Of a stretch of DNA of 53,515 nucleotides, positions 36,677-45,402 are shown piece by piece; position 1 is the stretch's first letter, and every line of letters begins with the position of its first letter. Both the position numbers and the translations under genes were made by a program. Source of the stretch: Hoylesella timonensis S9-PR14 (GTDB taxonomy: Bacteria; Bacteroidota; Bacteroidia; Bacteroidales; Bacteroidaceae); assembly GCF_000762405.1 (NCBI RefSeq), contig NZ_JRPQ01000054.1, forward strand, positions 1 to 53,515. Reading direction: 5' to 3'. The notes below the pieces were generated by a model. The model saw nothing but the letters and a program-made list of their open reading frames with translations. It was not told the origin of the DNA and did not search any database.

Positions 36677-36800
36677 CATGGGTTTGTTATCTCATTGACT
36701 TAAGCTGCTTATCTCCATGGGTTAATCGCCTTATCTCCATGAGTTAACCGCCTTATCTCCATGAGTTAAGAGGCTTGGAACATTGAGTTAATTTTAAGGG
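36677..36800. repeat. ~22-bp tandem repeat, locus C (best conserved)
   Basis: CATG or CATTG cores lie at 36677, 36693, 36716, 36738, 36760 and 36781 (spacings 16, 23, 22, 22, 21 bp). The middle units are nearly identical: CATG(A/G)GTTAA(T/C)CGCCTTATCTC. It lies between the secA promoter and the 3' end of the phosphatase-like gene. The rest of the 374-bp gap (36500-36873) holds the secA promoter and no gene. Confidence 0.7.
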
Positions 36801-36873
36801 GGTAAATAGCTATCAAAAGAACCCTATGCAGATGAAGCGGAAACTGCTGATGATGAGTACTTTATACGAATGT

Positions 36874-38238
36874 TTATTGAAGTGGGGACACCTTGCAAGC
36901 GTTGGGTGCTCTGATTTGGATAGACTTTGCGATAGTAGGCGCAATGCGGTCTACCGAGACGGGTGTGGTAACACGTTGAGGCTTGATACCCATTCCATAC
37001 AAAATAATAGGAAAGGGTACAAAGGATGCACGTGCAATATAATTATCTTGATTATCTTCGTTCAGCAACTGCCAACCTGGCGCAACCTCAATGATTAAGT
37101 CGCCACTCACGGCTGGATTATACGGACTTTCAGACACTTTCCTAATTCCTGCGATTTGTGTCAGAAAATCCTTGGAGCGTGACAAAATGTCCTCAAACGA
37201 AAGCAGTTTGTCTTCGATAAACTTTCGGTTGAGATAAATTTGATTATTAAAACAAGTTTCAACGTACCGACTTTGCCCATAAATGGCTCCAAGGTACATG
37301 TTTAGCAAATTGGCTGTACGGTTGATGTAAAAAGTGCCTGTGGGGATGCGGTATTTTGCATAATCTACTTTTTGGTCATCTGTATAGCCCGTACTGGTTA
37401 GCACAAAGAGCACTTGCTGATTTCCAACGGACTTTTCTATCTGTTCAATCAGGGTGGCAAGTGTATGATCTAATCCTCGATAGAGGCTTTCAAAATCGGT
37501 GCGCCACTTTTCAGTTTGTGTTCCCTTGGCAGAAAGTGTAATCGAGAGATAGTCGGTCTGGGCGTCCTTTCCCATGGCGTGATGGTTCAGACAAGCAATC
37601 GCTGCATCACAAACGGCATTATTCTGATCCGCCTGTTCCTTACTCGGTTTTGTTGTAGTATTGCGATAAGCCTGAATCCACTTTTGGGCTTTCGACCCAT
37701 AATAATTGGAAGTGGTCCAGCTACCTGTTTTTTCATCTATCCAAAAAGCACCATCAGCGGCATGGCCAGCCGATAAGACAGCAGCGTCTCTTTGGGAGGC
37801 TATGCCATAAACAATAGAACCACCGTTGCTTGACACCTTCAGTTCGTCACTAATGGTTGAGGTGGATAATCTTTGAGGGGAAGTCGTGTATTTAGCATCG
37901 TCAACACAAAAAACGGGGCGTAAGGTTTTCCTGTCTAACCATCTTGTGCTGATGATATTATGATAAGTGGGTGTAGTCCCAGTGACGACGGTAGCGATAG
38001 CCGAAGCTCGATCTACGGACTCAAAGGGATAGTTGGCGGCTTCGTAAACGCAGCCTTTACTTAATAGTTTCTTAAACCCATTTGGCGAGTATAGCGGTGA
38101 ATAATGCTCAATGTAATCATTGCGTAACTGGTCAATCGTAATGTTGACAACCAAACGAGGCGCAACTTGCAAGGTTTGAGCTTGTGTCGTTGCTCCCGTA
38201 AGGGTAGCCATGATGATTGCGGAGAGACATTTGTTCAT
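36874..38238 (-). CDS. Alkaline-phosphatase-superfamily protein, probably inactive
   Basis: This 454-residue exported protein (signal peptide to about residue 20) keeps the PafA/NPP-type scaffold: NITIDQLRNDYI with the first metal Asp36, VVTGTTPTYHNIIS, and IILYGMGIKP near the end. The catalytic positions look changed. In the segment VDRASAIATVVTGTTP, Arg77 stands where the nucleophile Thr is expected; the usual DHG metal site reads STGYTDD; and the C-terminal His/Asp-His ligands are replaced (ARASFVPFP). By eye it looks like a pseudoenzyme. Its ATG overlaps the stop of the Lnb/DUF4105-like gene as ATGA, so the two are made together. Confidence 0.75.
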   Translation of the reverse strand: MNKCLSAIIMATLTGATTQAQTLQVAPRLVVNITIDQLRNDYIEHYSPLYSPNGFKKLLSKGCVYEAANYPFESVDRASAIATVVTGTTPTYHNIISTRWLDRKTLRPVFCVDDAKYTTSPQRLSTSTISDELKVSSNGGSIVYGIASQRDAAVLSAGHAADGAFWIDEKTGSWTTSNYYGSKAQKWIQAYRNTTTKPSKEQADQNNAVCDAAIACLNHHAMGKDAQTDYLSITLSAKGTQTEKWRTDFESLYRGLDHTLATLIEQIEKSVGNQQVLFVLTSTGYTDDQKVDYAKYRIPTGTFYINRTANLLNMYLGAIYGQSRYVETCFNNQIYLNRKFIEDKLLSFEDILSRSKDFLTQIAGIRKVSESPYNPAVSGDLIIEVAPGWQLLNEDNQDNYIARASFVPFPIILYGMGIKPQRVTTPVSVDRIAPTIAKSIQIRAPNACKVSPLQ

Positions 38239-39443
38239 CTATTCTTGATTTTATGGGTGTATATATATAGCCAACAATATCTACATAGCAAAGATAATGC
38301 CACAAGTGTCATGCCTTCCGCATAATGTTGGAAAAACGAAAGCAGAAGGAAAGCACACAAGAGAATGCTCCAAAATTTGGTATAATCGTGCAAGTGTCCA
38401 TTTCTCAACGCCTTAATGGAAGGGTAAAGAAAGAAAAGGTGGAGAGGACAGAGTAGGAGTATCTGAAAATTAAGTTGCACAGTGGGATGTTGAGAGAAAA
38501 CCATTGCCAAAAGTATAACACCAGCTATCCCAGAAAGGAGCATGACGATAAGGTCGTACTGCCATAAGATGCGTCTGAATTTCCATTCGGCAAAGCAAAT
38601 AATCAATGTTGCAATGCACCATAAAACAGCGCAATGCAGCGGAGTGATAGGAGCTCTCGATTCATGTTTTTCTACTGGTGGAACGAGATAGCATGTGCTG
38701 TCTACCAAACTGCGACGATGTCCTTGATGGTCGATGACAATGGCTTCGGCAAAATCTGCTCGTAGACTATCTGGCAAAAATTGTTGTTGTTCGTTGGTTG
38801 TAGCTGCATCGGCATGTACGCCCAGCAATAAGTCATTGCCAAAACGCGCCCAGCGATGCGACTGGTTCCACTGGTGAATCATTTCCCGATAGGATATTTT
38901 TTTCGACTGACTCGCTGGATAGAGAACATGTCCATTGATATGATTGATGAGCATGTCTCTTGCACGAGTGGTACAGTTGTCGTAGAAATAATTGTAGCGG
39001 TACACTCTGTTTTCTGGTCGGTAGTTGACGTCAATGGCTTGAGTGATAGCCCATTTTTCTTCGCGAGTCAGGTTCAAGACCTGTTCCTTTACCCAACTGC
39101 CCCGATGAGAATAGGTAGATATGAAAGTTGCAAAATCTTCTATCCCCATTTCATAATCGGTCAGTCCAAACACGAATCGAAGGATGAAATAACTTTTTTG
39201 AAAGGAGAAGATACCGTAATTGATAGCGATGTCCTGTTGACGCGCCAAGTCGTGGTAACGTATGGCGGTGTGTCCATAGTAGGAATAGACTTGGTTGCCA
39301 GGTCCACAGGTGAGCAAACTGATACGTACAGAGTCCATGCTTTTGAGCATTGTGCTATCAGCTTGAGCAAAAGTGGGCGTCGTTGTCATCAACAGCAAAA
39401 TCGCTATAAAGACAATCCTTAAATGTGTAGTAAAACGTTTCAC
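38235..39443 (-). CDS. Lnb/DUF4105-like membrane protein
   Basis: This 402-residue protein has an N-terminal signal or anchor, a periplasmic domain with YGHTAIRYHD (His58) and YDNCTTRARD (Cys157), and then about five C-terminal transmembrane helices from about residue 270. The His/Cys pair in a DUF4105 domain suggests a thiol enzyme. From memory, this family has been linked to lipoprotein N-acylation in Bacteroides (named Lnb); I cannot verify that here. The start is a GTG, since no ATG lies upstream in frame. It is co-translated with the phosphatase-like gene downstream. Confidence 0.78.
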   Translation of the reverse strand: MKRFTTHLRIVFIAILLLMTTTPTFAQADSTMLKSMDSVRISLLTCGPGNQVYSYYGHTAIRYHDLARQQDIAINYGIFSFQKSYFILRFVFGLTDYEMGIEDFATFISTYSHRGSWVKEQVLNLTREEKWAITQAIDVNYRPENRVYRYNYFYDNCTTRARDMLINHINGHVLYPASQSKKISYREMIHQWNQSHRWARFGNDLLLGVHADAATTNEQQQFLPDSLRADFAEAIVIDHQGHRRSLVDSTCYLVPPVEKHESRAPITPLHCAVLWCIATLIICFAEWKFRRILWQYDLIVMLLSGIAGVILLAMVFSQHPTVQLNFQILLLCPLHLFFLYPSIKALRNGHLHDYTKFWSILLCAFLLLSFFQHYAEGMTLVALSLLCRYCWLYIYTHKIKNR

Positions 39444-39500
39444 GATGCAAATTTAAGTGTTATTTCCCACTTAAAGTGTGTTTAATTCGAAAATTTTCGA

Positions 39501-39508
39501 TATTTTTG
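39501..39508 (+). promoter_or_regulatory. -7 promoter box of the OMP-lptC-CNNM operon
   Basis: TATTTTTG matches TAnnTTTG and lies 25 bp before the ATG at 39534. Confidence 0.55.
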
Positions 39509-39533
39509 CATCCAAATCTGAAATAAAAATAGA

Positions 39534-40835
39534 ATGAAAAAGATATTTGGTGCCTTTTTATGGGCGTCTATTTCTATATCTGCTTTTGCACAGAGTGGTA
39601 CAAACTCTCCTTACAGCCAGTATGGATTTGGCGTATTGTCCGATCAGACCAGTGGTTTTAATAGGGGGATGAATGGCTTGGGTTATGGCTTTCGGGAAAA
39701 TGATCAGGTGAATTTTATCAATCCTGCTTCTTATTCTGCCCTCGATTCACTTACCTTTATCTTTGATGCTGGACTTTCTGGGCAGCTTACTCATTTTGAG
39801 GAAGGTAATCGCAAACTGAACGCAAAGAATGCAGATTTAGAATATGTGGTAGCTGGCTTAAGACTGGCAAAGCATTTAGGGTTGAGTTTTGGTTTAGTAC
39901 CATTTACTAATATCGGATACAACTACTCCAACACCGCAACCATTCATATTGATGAAAATTATACCAAGACAACCACTACCAACTCTTATCTTGGTAAAGG
40001 AGGATTGCATCAGGTGTACTTAGGGGCAGGTTGGGAACCGTTCAAGGGCTTTTCATTGGGGGTTAATGTCTCTTACCTTTGGGGAAAATATGACCGCTCA
40101 ATCGTGAACAGCTATAGCGATATGTCTATCAATACGGTTTCAAAATATTATTCAGCCTCTGTACACAATTATAAATTAGATATAGGATTGCAATATACGG
40201 CACGGTTGTCGAGACAAGATCAGGTGACCTTGGGCGCAATTTACTCTTTGGGACATCGTCTGAATGCCGATCCGTCGTTAAGCATTATTTCTCAAAATCC
40301 ACAGACAGGCATTAGAGACACAACTCTATTTACAGTGAACAATGGTTTAGAGTTACCTTCTGCCATTGGAGGAGGATTGGGCTGGAACCACCGCAATCAG
40401 TTAAAGATAGGAGCGGATTACTTGTTACAGCAGTGGTCAAAAACATCTTATCCAAACTATACGATGGCGAACGGTAATCCGCAATATGTACTCACACAAG
40501 GCATGTTCAAAGATAGGCATAAATTTACCTTCGGCGGTGAGTTTTGTCAAGATGCCAACAGTCGCCATTTCTTTCAACGGATGCATTATCGAATAGGTGC
40601 TTCCTATGCCACACCTTACCTGAAAATCAACGGACAAGATGGTCCCAGTGAGATTAGTGTGAGTGCAGGTTTCGGTATTCCGATTGTCAACAGTTGGAAC
40701 AATCGTTCTATGTTGAATATCTCTGCACAATGGGTAAGGCAGGATGCAAAAGACTTTATCAAAGAAAATACGTTCCGAATCAACATCGGCTTGACGTTCA
40801 ATGAGCGTTGGTTTGCTAAATGGAAGGTGCAATAA
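39534..40835 (+). CDS. Outer-membrane beta-barrel protein (FadL/OmpP1-like)
   Basis: This 433-residue protein has a signal peptide (to about residue 19, SAFAQ). The start NSPYSQYGFGVLSDQTSGFNRGMNGLGYG and NPASYSALDSLTF resemble the plug and first strands of FadL/OmpP1-type barrels, and alternating strands continue to the end. The next gene encodes an LptC-like lipoprotein 28 bp downstream, a pairing that recurs in Bacteroidota. It may be a hydrophobic-compound channel or an envelope assembly factor; the substrate is unknown. Confidence 0.75.
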   Translation: MKKIFGAFLWASISISAFAQSGTNSPYSQYGFGVLSDQTSGFNRGMNGLGYGFRENDQVNFINPASYSALDSLTFIFDAGLSGQLTHFEEGNRKLNAKNADLEYVVAGLRLAKHLGLSFGLVPFTNIGYNYSNTATIHIDENYTKTTTTNSYLGKGGLHQVYLGAGWEPFKGFSLGVNVSYLWGKYDRSIVNSYSDMSINTVSKYYSASVHNYKLDIGLQYTARLSRQDQVTLGAIYSLGHRLNADPSLSIISQNPQTGIRDTTLFTVNNGLELPSAIGGGLGWNHRNQLKIGADYLLQQWSKTSYPNYTMANGNPQYVLTQGMFKDRHKFTFGGEFCQDANSRHFFQRMHYRIGASYATPYLKINGQDGPSEISVSAGFGIPIVNSWNNRSMLNISAQWVRQDAKDFIKENTFRINIGLTFNERWFAKWKVQ

Positions 40836-40863
40836 CCCTCCCAAGAGGTCAGGAAAAGGGTGT

Positions 40864-41514
40864 ATGAAGAGTAAGTCAATCGTTTTTGTCGTCGTACTGA
40901 TGCAAATCTTGGGCTTTGTTTCTTGTGAAAAACAAACCGAACACATTGCTCCTGCCATATACGATCGTGACTCTGTGCCAACGATGACTACCTACGGAGT
41001 AAATCAATTGATATCCGATTCGGGTGTTATTAAATATCGAATTGTAACCGAGCGGTGGGAGGTTTATCAAAACACGACACCGCAAAAGTTCGTGTTTCGG
41101 AAAGGTGCATTCTTGGAACAGTTTGATGAAAGCTTTCATGTGCAGTCTTTTATCCAATGCGATACCGCATATTATAATATAGATGCCCAACTTTGGGAAT
41201 TGAGAGGAAGGGTCAGAATATTGACTAAAGATGGACTGAAGTTCTCGAGTGAGGAGCTGTTTTTGGATCGTCGAGCACATGAGATGTACTCACATCGCTT
41301 CTCCAAACTGGTTACGCCAGAGCGCACACTTCAGGGTTCATACTTCAAAAGTGATGAGCGGATGACGAAATACATCGTTACAAATAGTCGTGGCTCCTTT
41401 GAAAAATCAGATTTCACAGGAGAGACAGATACTACGTCTACACCCACAGACAGCACGAACGTCTTCTTGCGCCCACAAGCATCACCACGACCGAAGTTGC
41501 CCACGACACCTTAG
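40864..41514 (+). CDS. lptC: LptC-like lipopolysaccharide export lipoprotein
   Basis: This 216-residue protein has a lipobox (FVSC, about residues 18-21) followed by an OstA/LptC-type beta-jellyroll: MTTYGVNQLISDSGVIKYRIVTERW, FVFRKGAFLEQFD, LWELRGRVRILTKDGLKFSSEELFLD and LQGSYFKSDERMTKY. LptC links the inner-membrane LPS exporter to LptA. The long frame from 40801 overlaps the preceding gene; the ATG at 40864 gives the lipoprotein signal. The C-terminal ~30 residues are low-complexity, rich in Thr, Ser and Pro. Confidence 0.82.
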   Translation: MKSKSIVFVVVLMQILGFVSCEKQTEHIAPAIYDRDSVPTMTTYGVNQLISDSGVIKYRIVTERWEVYQNTTPQKFVFRKGAFLEQFDESFHVQSFIQCDTAYYNIDAQLWELRGRVRILTKDGLKFSSEELFLDRRAHEMYSHRFSKLVTPERTLQGSYFKSDERMTKYIVTNSRGSFEKSDFTGETDTTSTPTDSTNVFLRPQASPRPKLPTTP

Positions 41515-41525
41515 TATTGATAACA

Positions 41526-42803
41526 ATGAATGAACAAGTAGATATCTCTTTGATTATTTTTATTCTGATAACGATGGTTCTCTCCGCCTTTTTTTCGGGT
41601 ATGGAGATTGCTTTCGTTTCAAGCAACCGCATGTTGGTGCAGATGGATAAGGAAAAGAATGGATTTTCGCAACGCTTCCTTACCTTATTTTATAGCAACC
41701 CAAATGCTTTTGTTAGTACGATGCTGGTTGGGAACAACATTGTGCTGGTGATTTATGGTATTTTGATAGCGCGGCTTTTAGACAATACGATATTTGTAGG
41801 AATGAATCCTGCCTTTACAGTGCCAGCGGATACAATATTGTCCACGCTCATTATCTTGTTTACAGGTGAGTTTGTACCAAAGACACTGTTCAATAGTAAT
41901 CCCAATCGACTACTGAAATTATTTGCTTTCCCTGCTTATTTGTTTTATGTTATCTTGTGGCCGATAAGTCGATTTGCCACTTTTTTGGCACGCATCATTC
42001 TTGGTTTGTTGGGAGTTAGTATCCCTAAGGATGCAGTTGCTGCAGGATTTTCTAAGGTTGATTTAGATTATTTGGTTCAATCAAGTATTGAAAATGCGCA
42101 AAGTGAAGATGACATAGAAAATGAAATCAAGATTTTTCACAATGCACTTGATTTCCCTGATACCAAAGTTAGGGATTGTATGATTCCACGAACAGAAATC
42201 AATGCCGTCGACATGAATCAATGTTCTTTAGACGAATTACGCCAAAAATTCATGGATAGTGGCAACTCGAAAATCATCGTTTATCAGGAGGATATTGATC
42301 ATATACAAGGATATATCCATAGTTCTGAAATGTTCAAGCACTCTTCCACATGGCAAGAGGGTATTCGGACGATGCCTTTTGTGCCAGAGACGATGCCAGC
42401 GCAGAAGCTCATGCGCATACTGTTAACGCAGAAAAAAAGCTTGGCGATTGTTGTTGATGAGTTTGGTGGAACGAGTGGATTGGTTTCTTTGGAAGATATT
42501 GTAGAAGAAATATTTGGAGAGATAGAAGACGAACATGACAGTCTTAAATATGTAGCGAAGCAAACAGGCGATAAAGAGTTCCTATTATCAGCCCGCTTAG
42601 AGATTGATAAGGTGAATGAAATGTTTGAATTAGATTTGCCAGAAAGTGATGACTATATGACGATAGGAGGCCTGATTTTGAATGAATATCGCAGCTTTCC
42701 AAAACTGAATGAAATCATCGAAATAGGTAAATATAAATTCAAGATACTGAAGAGCACATCGTCTAAAATCGAGTTAGTACAGCTGAATATTATATCTAAT
42801 TGA
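41526..42803 (+). CDS. CNNM/CorC-HlyC family transporter-like protein
   Basis: This 425-residue protein has a DUF21 membrane domain (about residues 5-180, with FFSGMEIAFVSSNR and FTGEFVPKTLF), a CBS pair (DCMIPRTEINAVD, then VVDEFGGTSGLVSLEDIVEEIFGEIEDEHD) and a C-terminal CorC_HlyC domain (DYMTIGGLILNE). The family is tied to Mg2+/Co2+ efflux and is often annotated as hemolysin, GldE-like in Bacteroidota. The ATG at 41526 is preferred to a TTG three codons earlier. It starts 11 bp after lptC. Confidence 0.9.
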   Translation: MNEQVDISLIIFILITMVLSAFFSGMEIAFVSSNRMLVQMDKEKNGFSQRFLTLFYSNPNAFVSTMLVGNNIVLVIYGILIARLLDNTIFVGMNPAFTVPADTILSTLIILFTGEFVPKTLFNSNPNRLLKLFAFPAYLFYVILWPISRFATFLARIILGLLGVSIPKDAVAAGFSKVDLDYLVQSSIENAQSEDDIENEIKIFHNALDFPDTKVRDCMIPRTEINAVDMNQCSLDELRQKFMDSGNSKIIVYQEDIDHIQGYIHSSEMFKHSSTWQEGIRTMPFVPETMPAQKLMRILLTQKKSLAIVVDEFGGTSGLVSLEDIVEEIFGEIEDEHDSLKYVAKQTGDKEFLLSARLEIDKVNEMFELDLPESDDYMTIGGLILNEYRSFPKLNEIIEIGKYKFKILKSTSSKIELVQLNIISN

Positions 42804-42867
42804 GCTGTTGTGACCGTTTGAAACTTAAAATTTCAATAAAATATTCAGTCGTTTGCTAAGAATTTAG

Positions 42868-42875
42868 TATTTTTG
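42868..42875 (+). promoter_or_regulatory. -7 promoter box for the PpiD-like gene
   Basis: TATTTTTG matches TAnnTTTG. The start codon is 110 bp away, so there is a long leader (see separate entry). Confidence 0.5.
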
Positions 42876-42878
42876 TAC

Positions 42879-42985
42879 GCATTTGAAGGCATAAGCACCG
42901 GAACGAAGTACGATGCGATAGGTGTGGTAAGCGTTTGAAGGCTCATTGAAAGAATATAAAAATAAAATAAATATTAAAATAAAAA
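42879..42985 (+). other. Long, relatively GC-rich leader of the PpiD-like gene
   Basis: The leader contains a 12-bp direct repeat (GCATTTGAAGGC at 42879 and GCGTTTGAAGGC at 42931) and a CACC/GGTG pairing (42896-42899 with 42921-42924). I recognise no known riboswitch. It could fold into a structure that regulates translation. Confidence 0.3.
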
Positions 42986-45127
42986 ATGGCAGCATTAGGA
43001 AAAATTCGTAAGAGAGGTATGATTCTGATAAGCATCATTGGATTAGGCCTTTTTGCTTTTATTGCAGAAGAGGGATTCCGATCATGTGAAGCTTCTCGTA
43101 ATGATCAGCGTCAGCAAGTAGGTAAAGTGTTGGGAGAGAAAGTCAATGTCCAAGACTTCCAAAAACTCATGGATGAATACACCGAAGTGATAAAAATGCA
43201 ACAAGGTGTTGATAATCTCAATGAGATGCAGATGAATCAAGTTAAGGATATGGTTTGGCAGACCTATATTCAGACAAAAGTTGTGGAAGATGAAGCCAAG
43301 AAGATTGGATTGACAGTGACAGACGCTGAACTTCAAAACATTTTAGCTGAAGGAACCAACCCCATGTTGATGCAAACTCCATTCGTTAATCGACAAACGG
43401 GAAGGTTTGATGTTAATTCGTTGAAGAAGTTTATTGCTGATTATAAAACGCAACAAACTGCCAATCCACAAATGGCAGCACAGTACCAAACTCTTTATAA
43501 ATACTGGACTTTTATCGAACGTACACTGCGCCAGCAAATTTTAGCACAGAAATATCAGAGTTTATTGGCAGGATGTATCTTGTCGAATCCAGTAGAAGCC
43601 AAACTTTCTTATAAAGAGGAAAACGAAGAAAGTTCGATTCAGCTCGCTACTTTTGCTTATTCCACCATTGATGACAGTAAGATAAAGGTTCAAGATGCTG
43701 ACCTAAAGGCTAAATATGACGAACTGAAAGAGCGCTTTAAGCAAAATGTTGAAAGCCGCGATATCAAATACGTGACTGTTCGTGTTGAGCCTTCTCCAGC
43801 AGACCGTGCCGAATTGCAGCAGACTTTCAAGAAATATACAACAGATTTAGCAGCAGCTTCAGAACCTGCAAACGTTGTTCGCAAGAGCACTTCTTTGGTG
43901 AATTATCTTGGAATCCCTGTTGCTAAGACAGCCTATCCTAATGATATTGCTGATAAGTTAGACTCTATGGCAGTTGGACAGACTTATGGTCCTTTTGAAA
44001 CAAAGATGGACAATTCGATGAATGTTGTTAAACTTATATCTAAGCAGTTGCTGCCTGATTCTGTTCAATATCGACAAATCCAGGTAATTGGTAAAACTCC
44101 AGCAGAGGCTCAGAAACGAGCTGATTCCATTTACACAGCATTGAATGCTGGCGCTGCTTTTGAGACGATTGCCAAAAAATATGGTCAGAGTGGTGAAAAG
44201 GTATGGATGACAACTGCACAATATCAGAATGCTCCTTCTTTGGATGCAGATACCAAGACTTATATTGGTACGTTGAATAATTCAGGTGTCAATGAATTAA
44301 AGAATGTTAAGATAGGACAAGGCAACCTCATTGTTCAAGTCGTAGATCGCAGAGCGATGATTAATAAGTACACGGCAGCTGTGATAAAGAAATCGATTGA
44401 TTTCTCAAAGGACACCTATTCTAAGGCTTATAACAAATTTAGCTCCTTCGTAAGTGCTAATCAAACCCCAGAGTCAATCCAAAAGAATGCAAAGTCAAGT
44501 GGGTACACGGTACAGGATGCGAAGGATATTACTACTTCAACACACACGCTTGTGGGAATTAATGCGACTCGTGAGGCAATGAAATGGCTCTTTGATGCAA
44601 AAGAAGGTGAAATTTCCCCAATGTACGAGTGTGGTAATAACGACCAGTTATTATTGGTAGTATTGGATAAGATTCATCCAAAGGGCTATCGTTCTTATGA
44701 CGATCCTCAGGTAAAAGAGTTTTTGAAAGCTGAAGTACTTCGTGACAAGAAGGCTGAACAGCTCATGGCAAAGGCTAAAGATGTGAAGAACATTGCTGCC
44801 GCACAAGCCAAAGGCGCAAAGGTTGATGCCGTTAATCAAATTACTTTCGCAGCTCCTGTCTTTGTGATGAGCGTTGGAGCAAGCGAACCTGCTTTGAGTG
44901 GAGCTGTGGCTGCAACTGCTAAAGGTAAATTCTCTTCGAGACCAGTAAAAGGTAATGCAGGTGTTTATGTATTCGAAGTAACAGGTCGCACGATGCGTCC
45001 AGGCAAGTTTGATGCTAAGACAGAAGAGCAGAAGACACGTCAGAAAGCTTTACAATACGCTGGCAACTTTATGAATGAGTTGATATTGAAAGCTAATATT
45101 GAGGACAATAGATATCTATTCTTTTAG
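42986..45127 (+). CDS. PpiD-like periplasmic peptidyl-prolyl isomerase/chaperone
   Basis: This 713-residue protein has a single N-terminal membrane anchor (about residues 11-28), a SurA_N-type helical chaperone region (about 40-240), and a parvulin-like domain at about 345-440 (YRQIQVIGKTPAEAQKRADSIY, FETIAKKYGQSGEKVWMTTAQ). A second, weaker rotamase-like region is near the C-terminus. It should help fold outer-membrane and periplasmic proteins. It has its own promoter and is followed by hairpins. Confidence 0.88.
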   Translation: MAALGKIRKRGMILISIIGLGLFAFIAEEGFRSCEASRNDQRQQVGKVLGEKVNVQDFQKLMDEYTEVIKMQQGVDNLNEMQMNQVKDMVWQTYIQTKVVEDEAKKIGLTVTDAELQNILAEGTNPMLMQTPFVNRQTGRFDVNSLKKFIADYKTQQTANPQMAAQYQTLYKYWTFIERTLRQQILAQKYQSLLAGCILSNPVEAKLSYKEENEESSIQLATFAYSTIDDSKIKVQDADLKAKYDELKERFKQNVESRDIKYVTVRVEPSPADRAELQQTFKKYTTDLAAASEPANVVRKSTSLVNYLGIPVAKTAYPNDIADKLDSMAVGQTYGPFETKMDNSMNVVKLISKQLLPDSVQYRQIQVIGKTPAEAQKRADSIYTALNAGAAFETIAKKYGQSGEKVWMTTAQYQNAPSLDADTKTYIGTLNNSGVNELKNVKIGQGNLIVQVVDRRAMINKYTAAVIKKSIDFSKDTYSKAYNKFSSFVSANQTPESIQKNAKSSGYTVQDAKDITTSTHTLVGINATREAMKWLFDAKEGEISPMYECGNNDQLLLVVLDKIHPKGYRSYDDPQVKEFLKAEVLRDKKAEQLMAKAKDVKNIAAAQAKGAKVDAVNQITFAAPVFVMSVGASEPALSGAVAATAKGKFSSRPVKGNAGVYVFEVTGRTMRPGKFDAKTEEQKTRQKALQYAGNFMNELILKANIEDNRYLFF

Positions 45128-45137
45128 TTAGATTTCG

Positions 45138-45168
45138 TATGCTGGACTACAAACGCAAGTCCAGCATA
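45138..45168 (+). terminator. Hairpin after the PpiD-like gene
   Basis: A perfect 11-bp stem (TATGCTGGACT at 45138-45148 with 45158-45168) has a 9-nt loop. The T-run after it is weak, so it is the first of two tandem stems. Confidence 0.6.
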
Positions 45169-45189
45169 TACTCATTTAATATAAAAGGG

Positions 45190-45234
45190 GAGGGTGCATC
45201 ATAGTCGTATTTATGGTGCACTCTCTCATTTTTT
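45190..45234 (+). terminator. Main terminator after the PpiD-like gene
   Basis: A 14-bp stem (45190-45203 with 45212-45225, two G-U wobbles) with an 8-nt loop is followed by six Ts at 45229-45234. The remaining sequence to 45402 shows nothing clear apart from a weak TAATTTTC box. Confidence 0.75.
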
Positions 45235-45402
45235 ATGATGAGTCATCGTTATTCTGAATTAGCTCCAGCTTTTTCCTCATTGGTTTCAAAAGTGATTTAA
45301 TGGCAGCACCACTTCAATATGCGCAGATTGTGTAGGAATATTTTGCTCCCATTATTATAATAAAATAGGTGTAATTTTCGTTTTCCTATAAACCGTTTAT
45401 TT

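Noticed and set aside
36677..36800. CRISPR array
   Set aside because: Units are contiguous, degenerate and only ~22 bp, with no unique spacers and no cas genes.
36826..37098. 90-codon frame over the 3' end of the phosphatase-like gene
   Set aside because: It is antisense to that gene and begins in non-coding repeat-adjacent sequence.
39441..39455. Leaderless promoter for the Lnb/DUF4105-like gene
   Set aside because: A TAAATTTG box lies four bases before the GTG start, but no -33 element is found at 19-21 bp, so it is too weak to list as a promoter.
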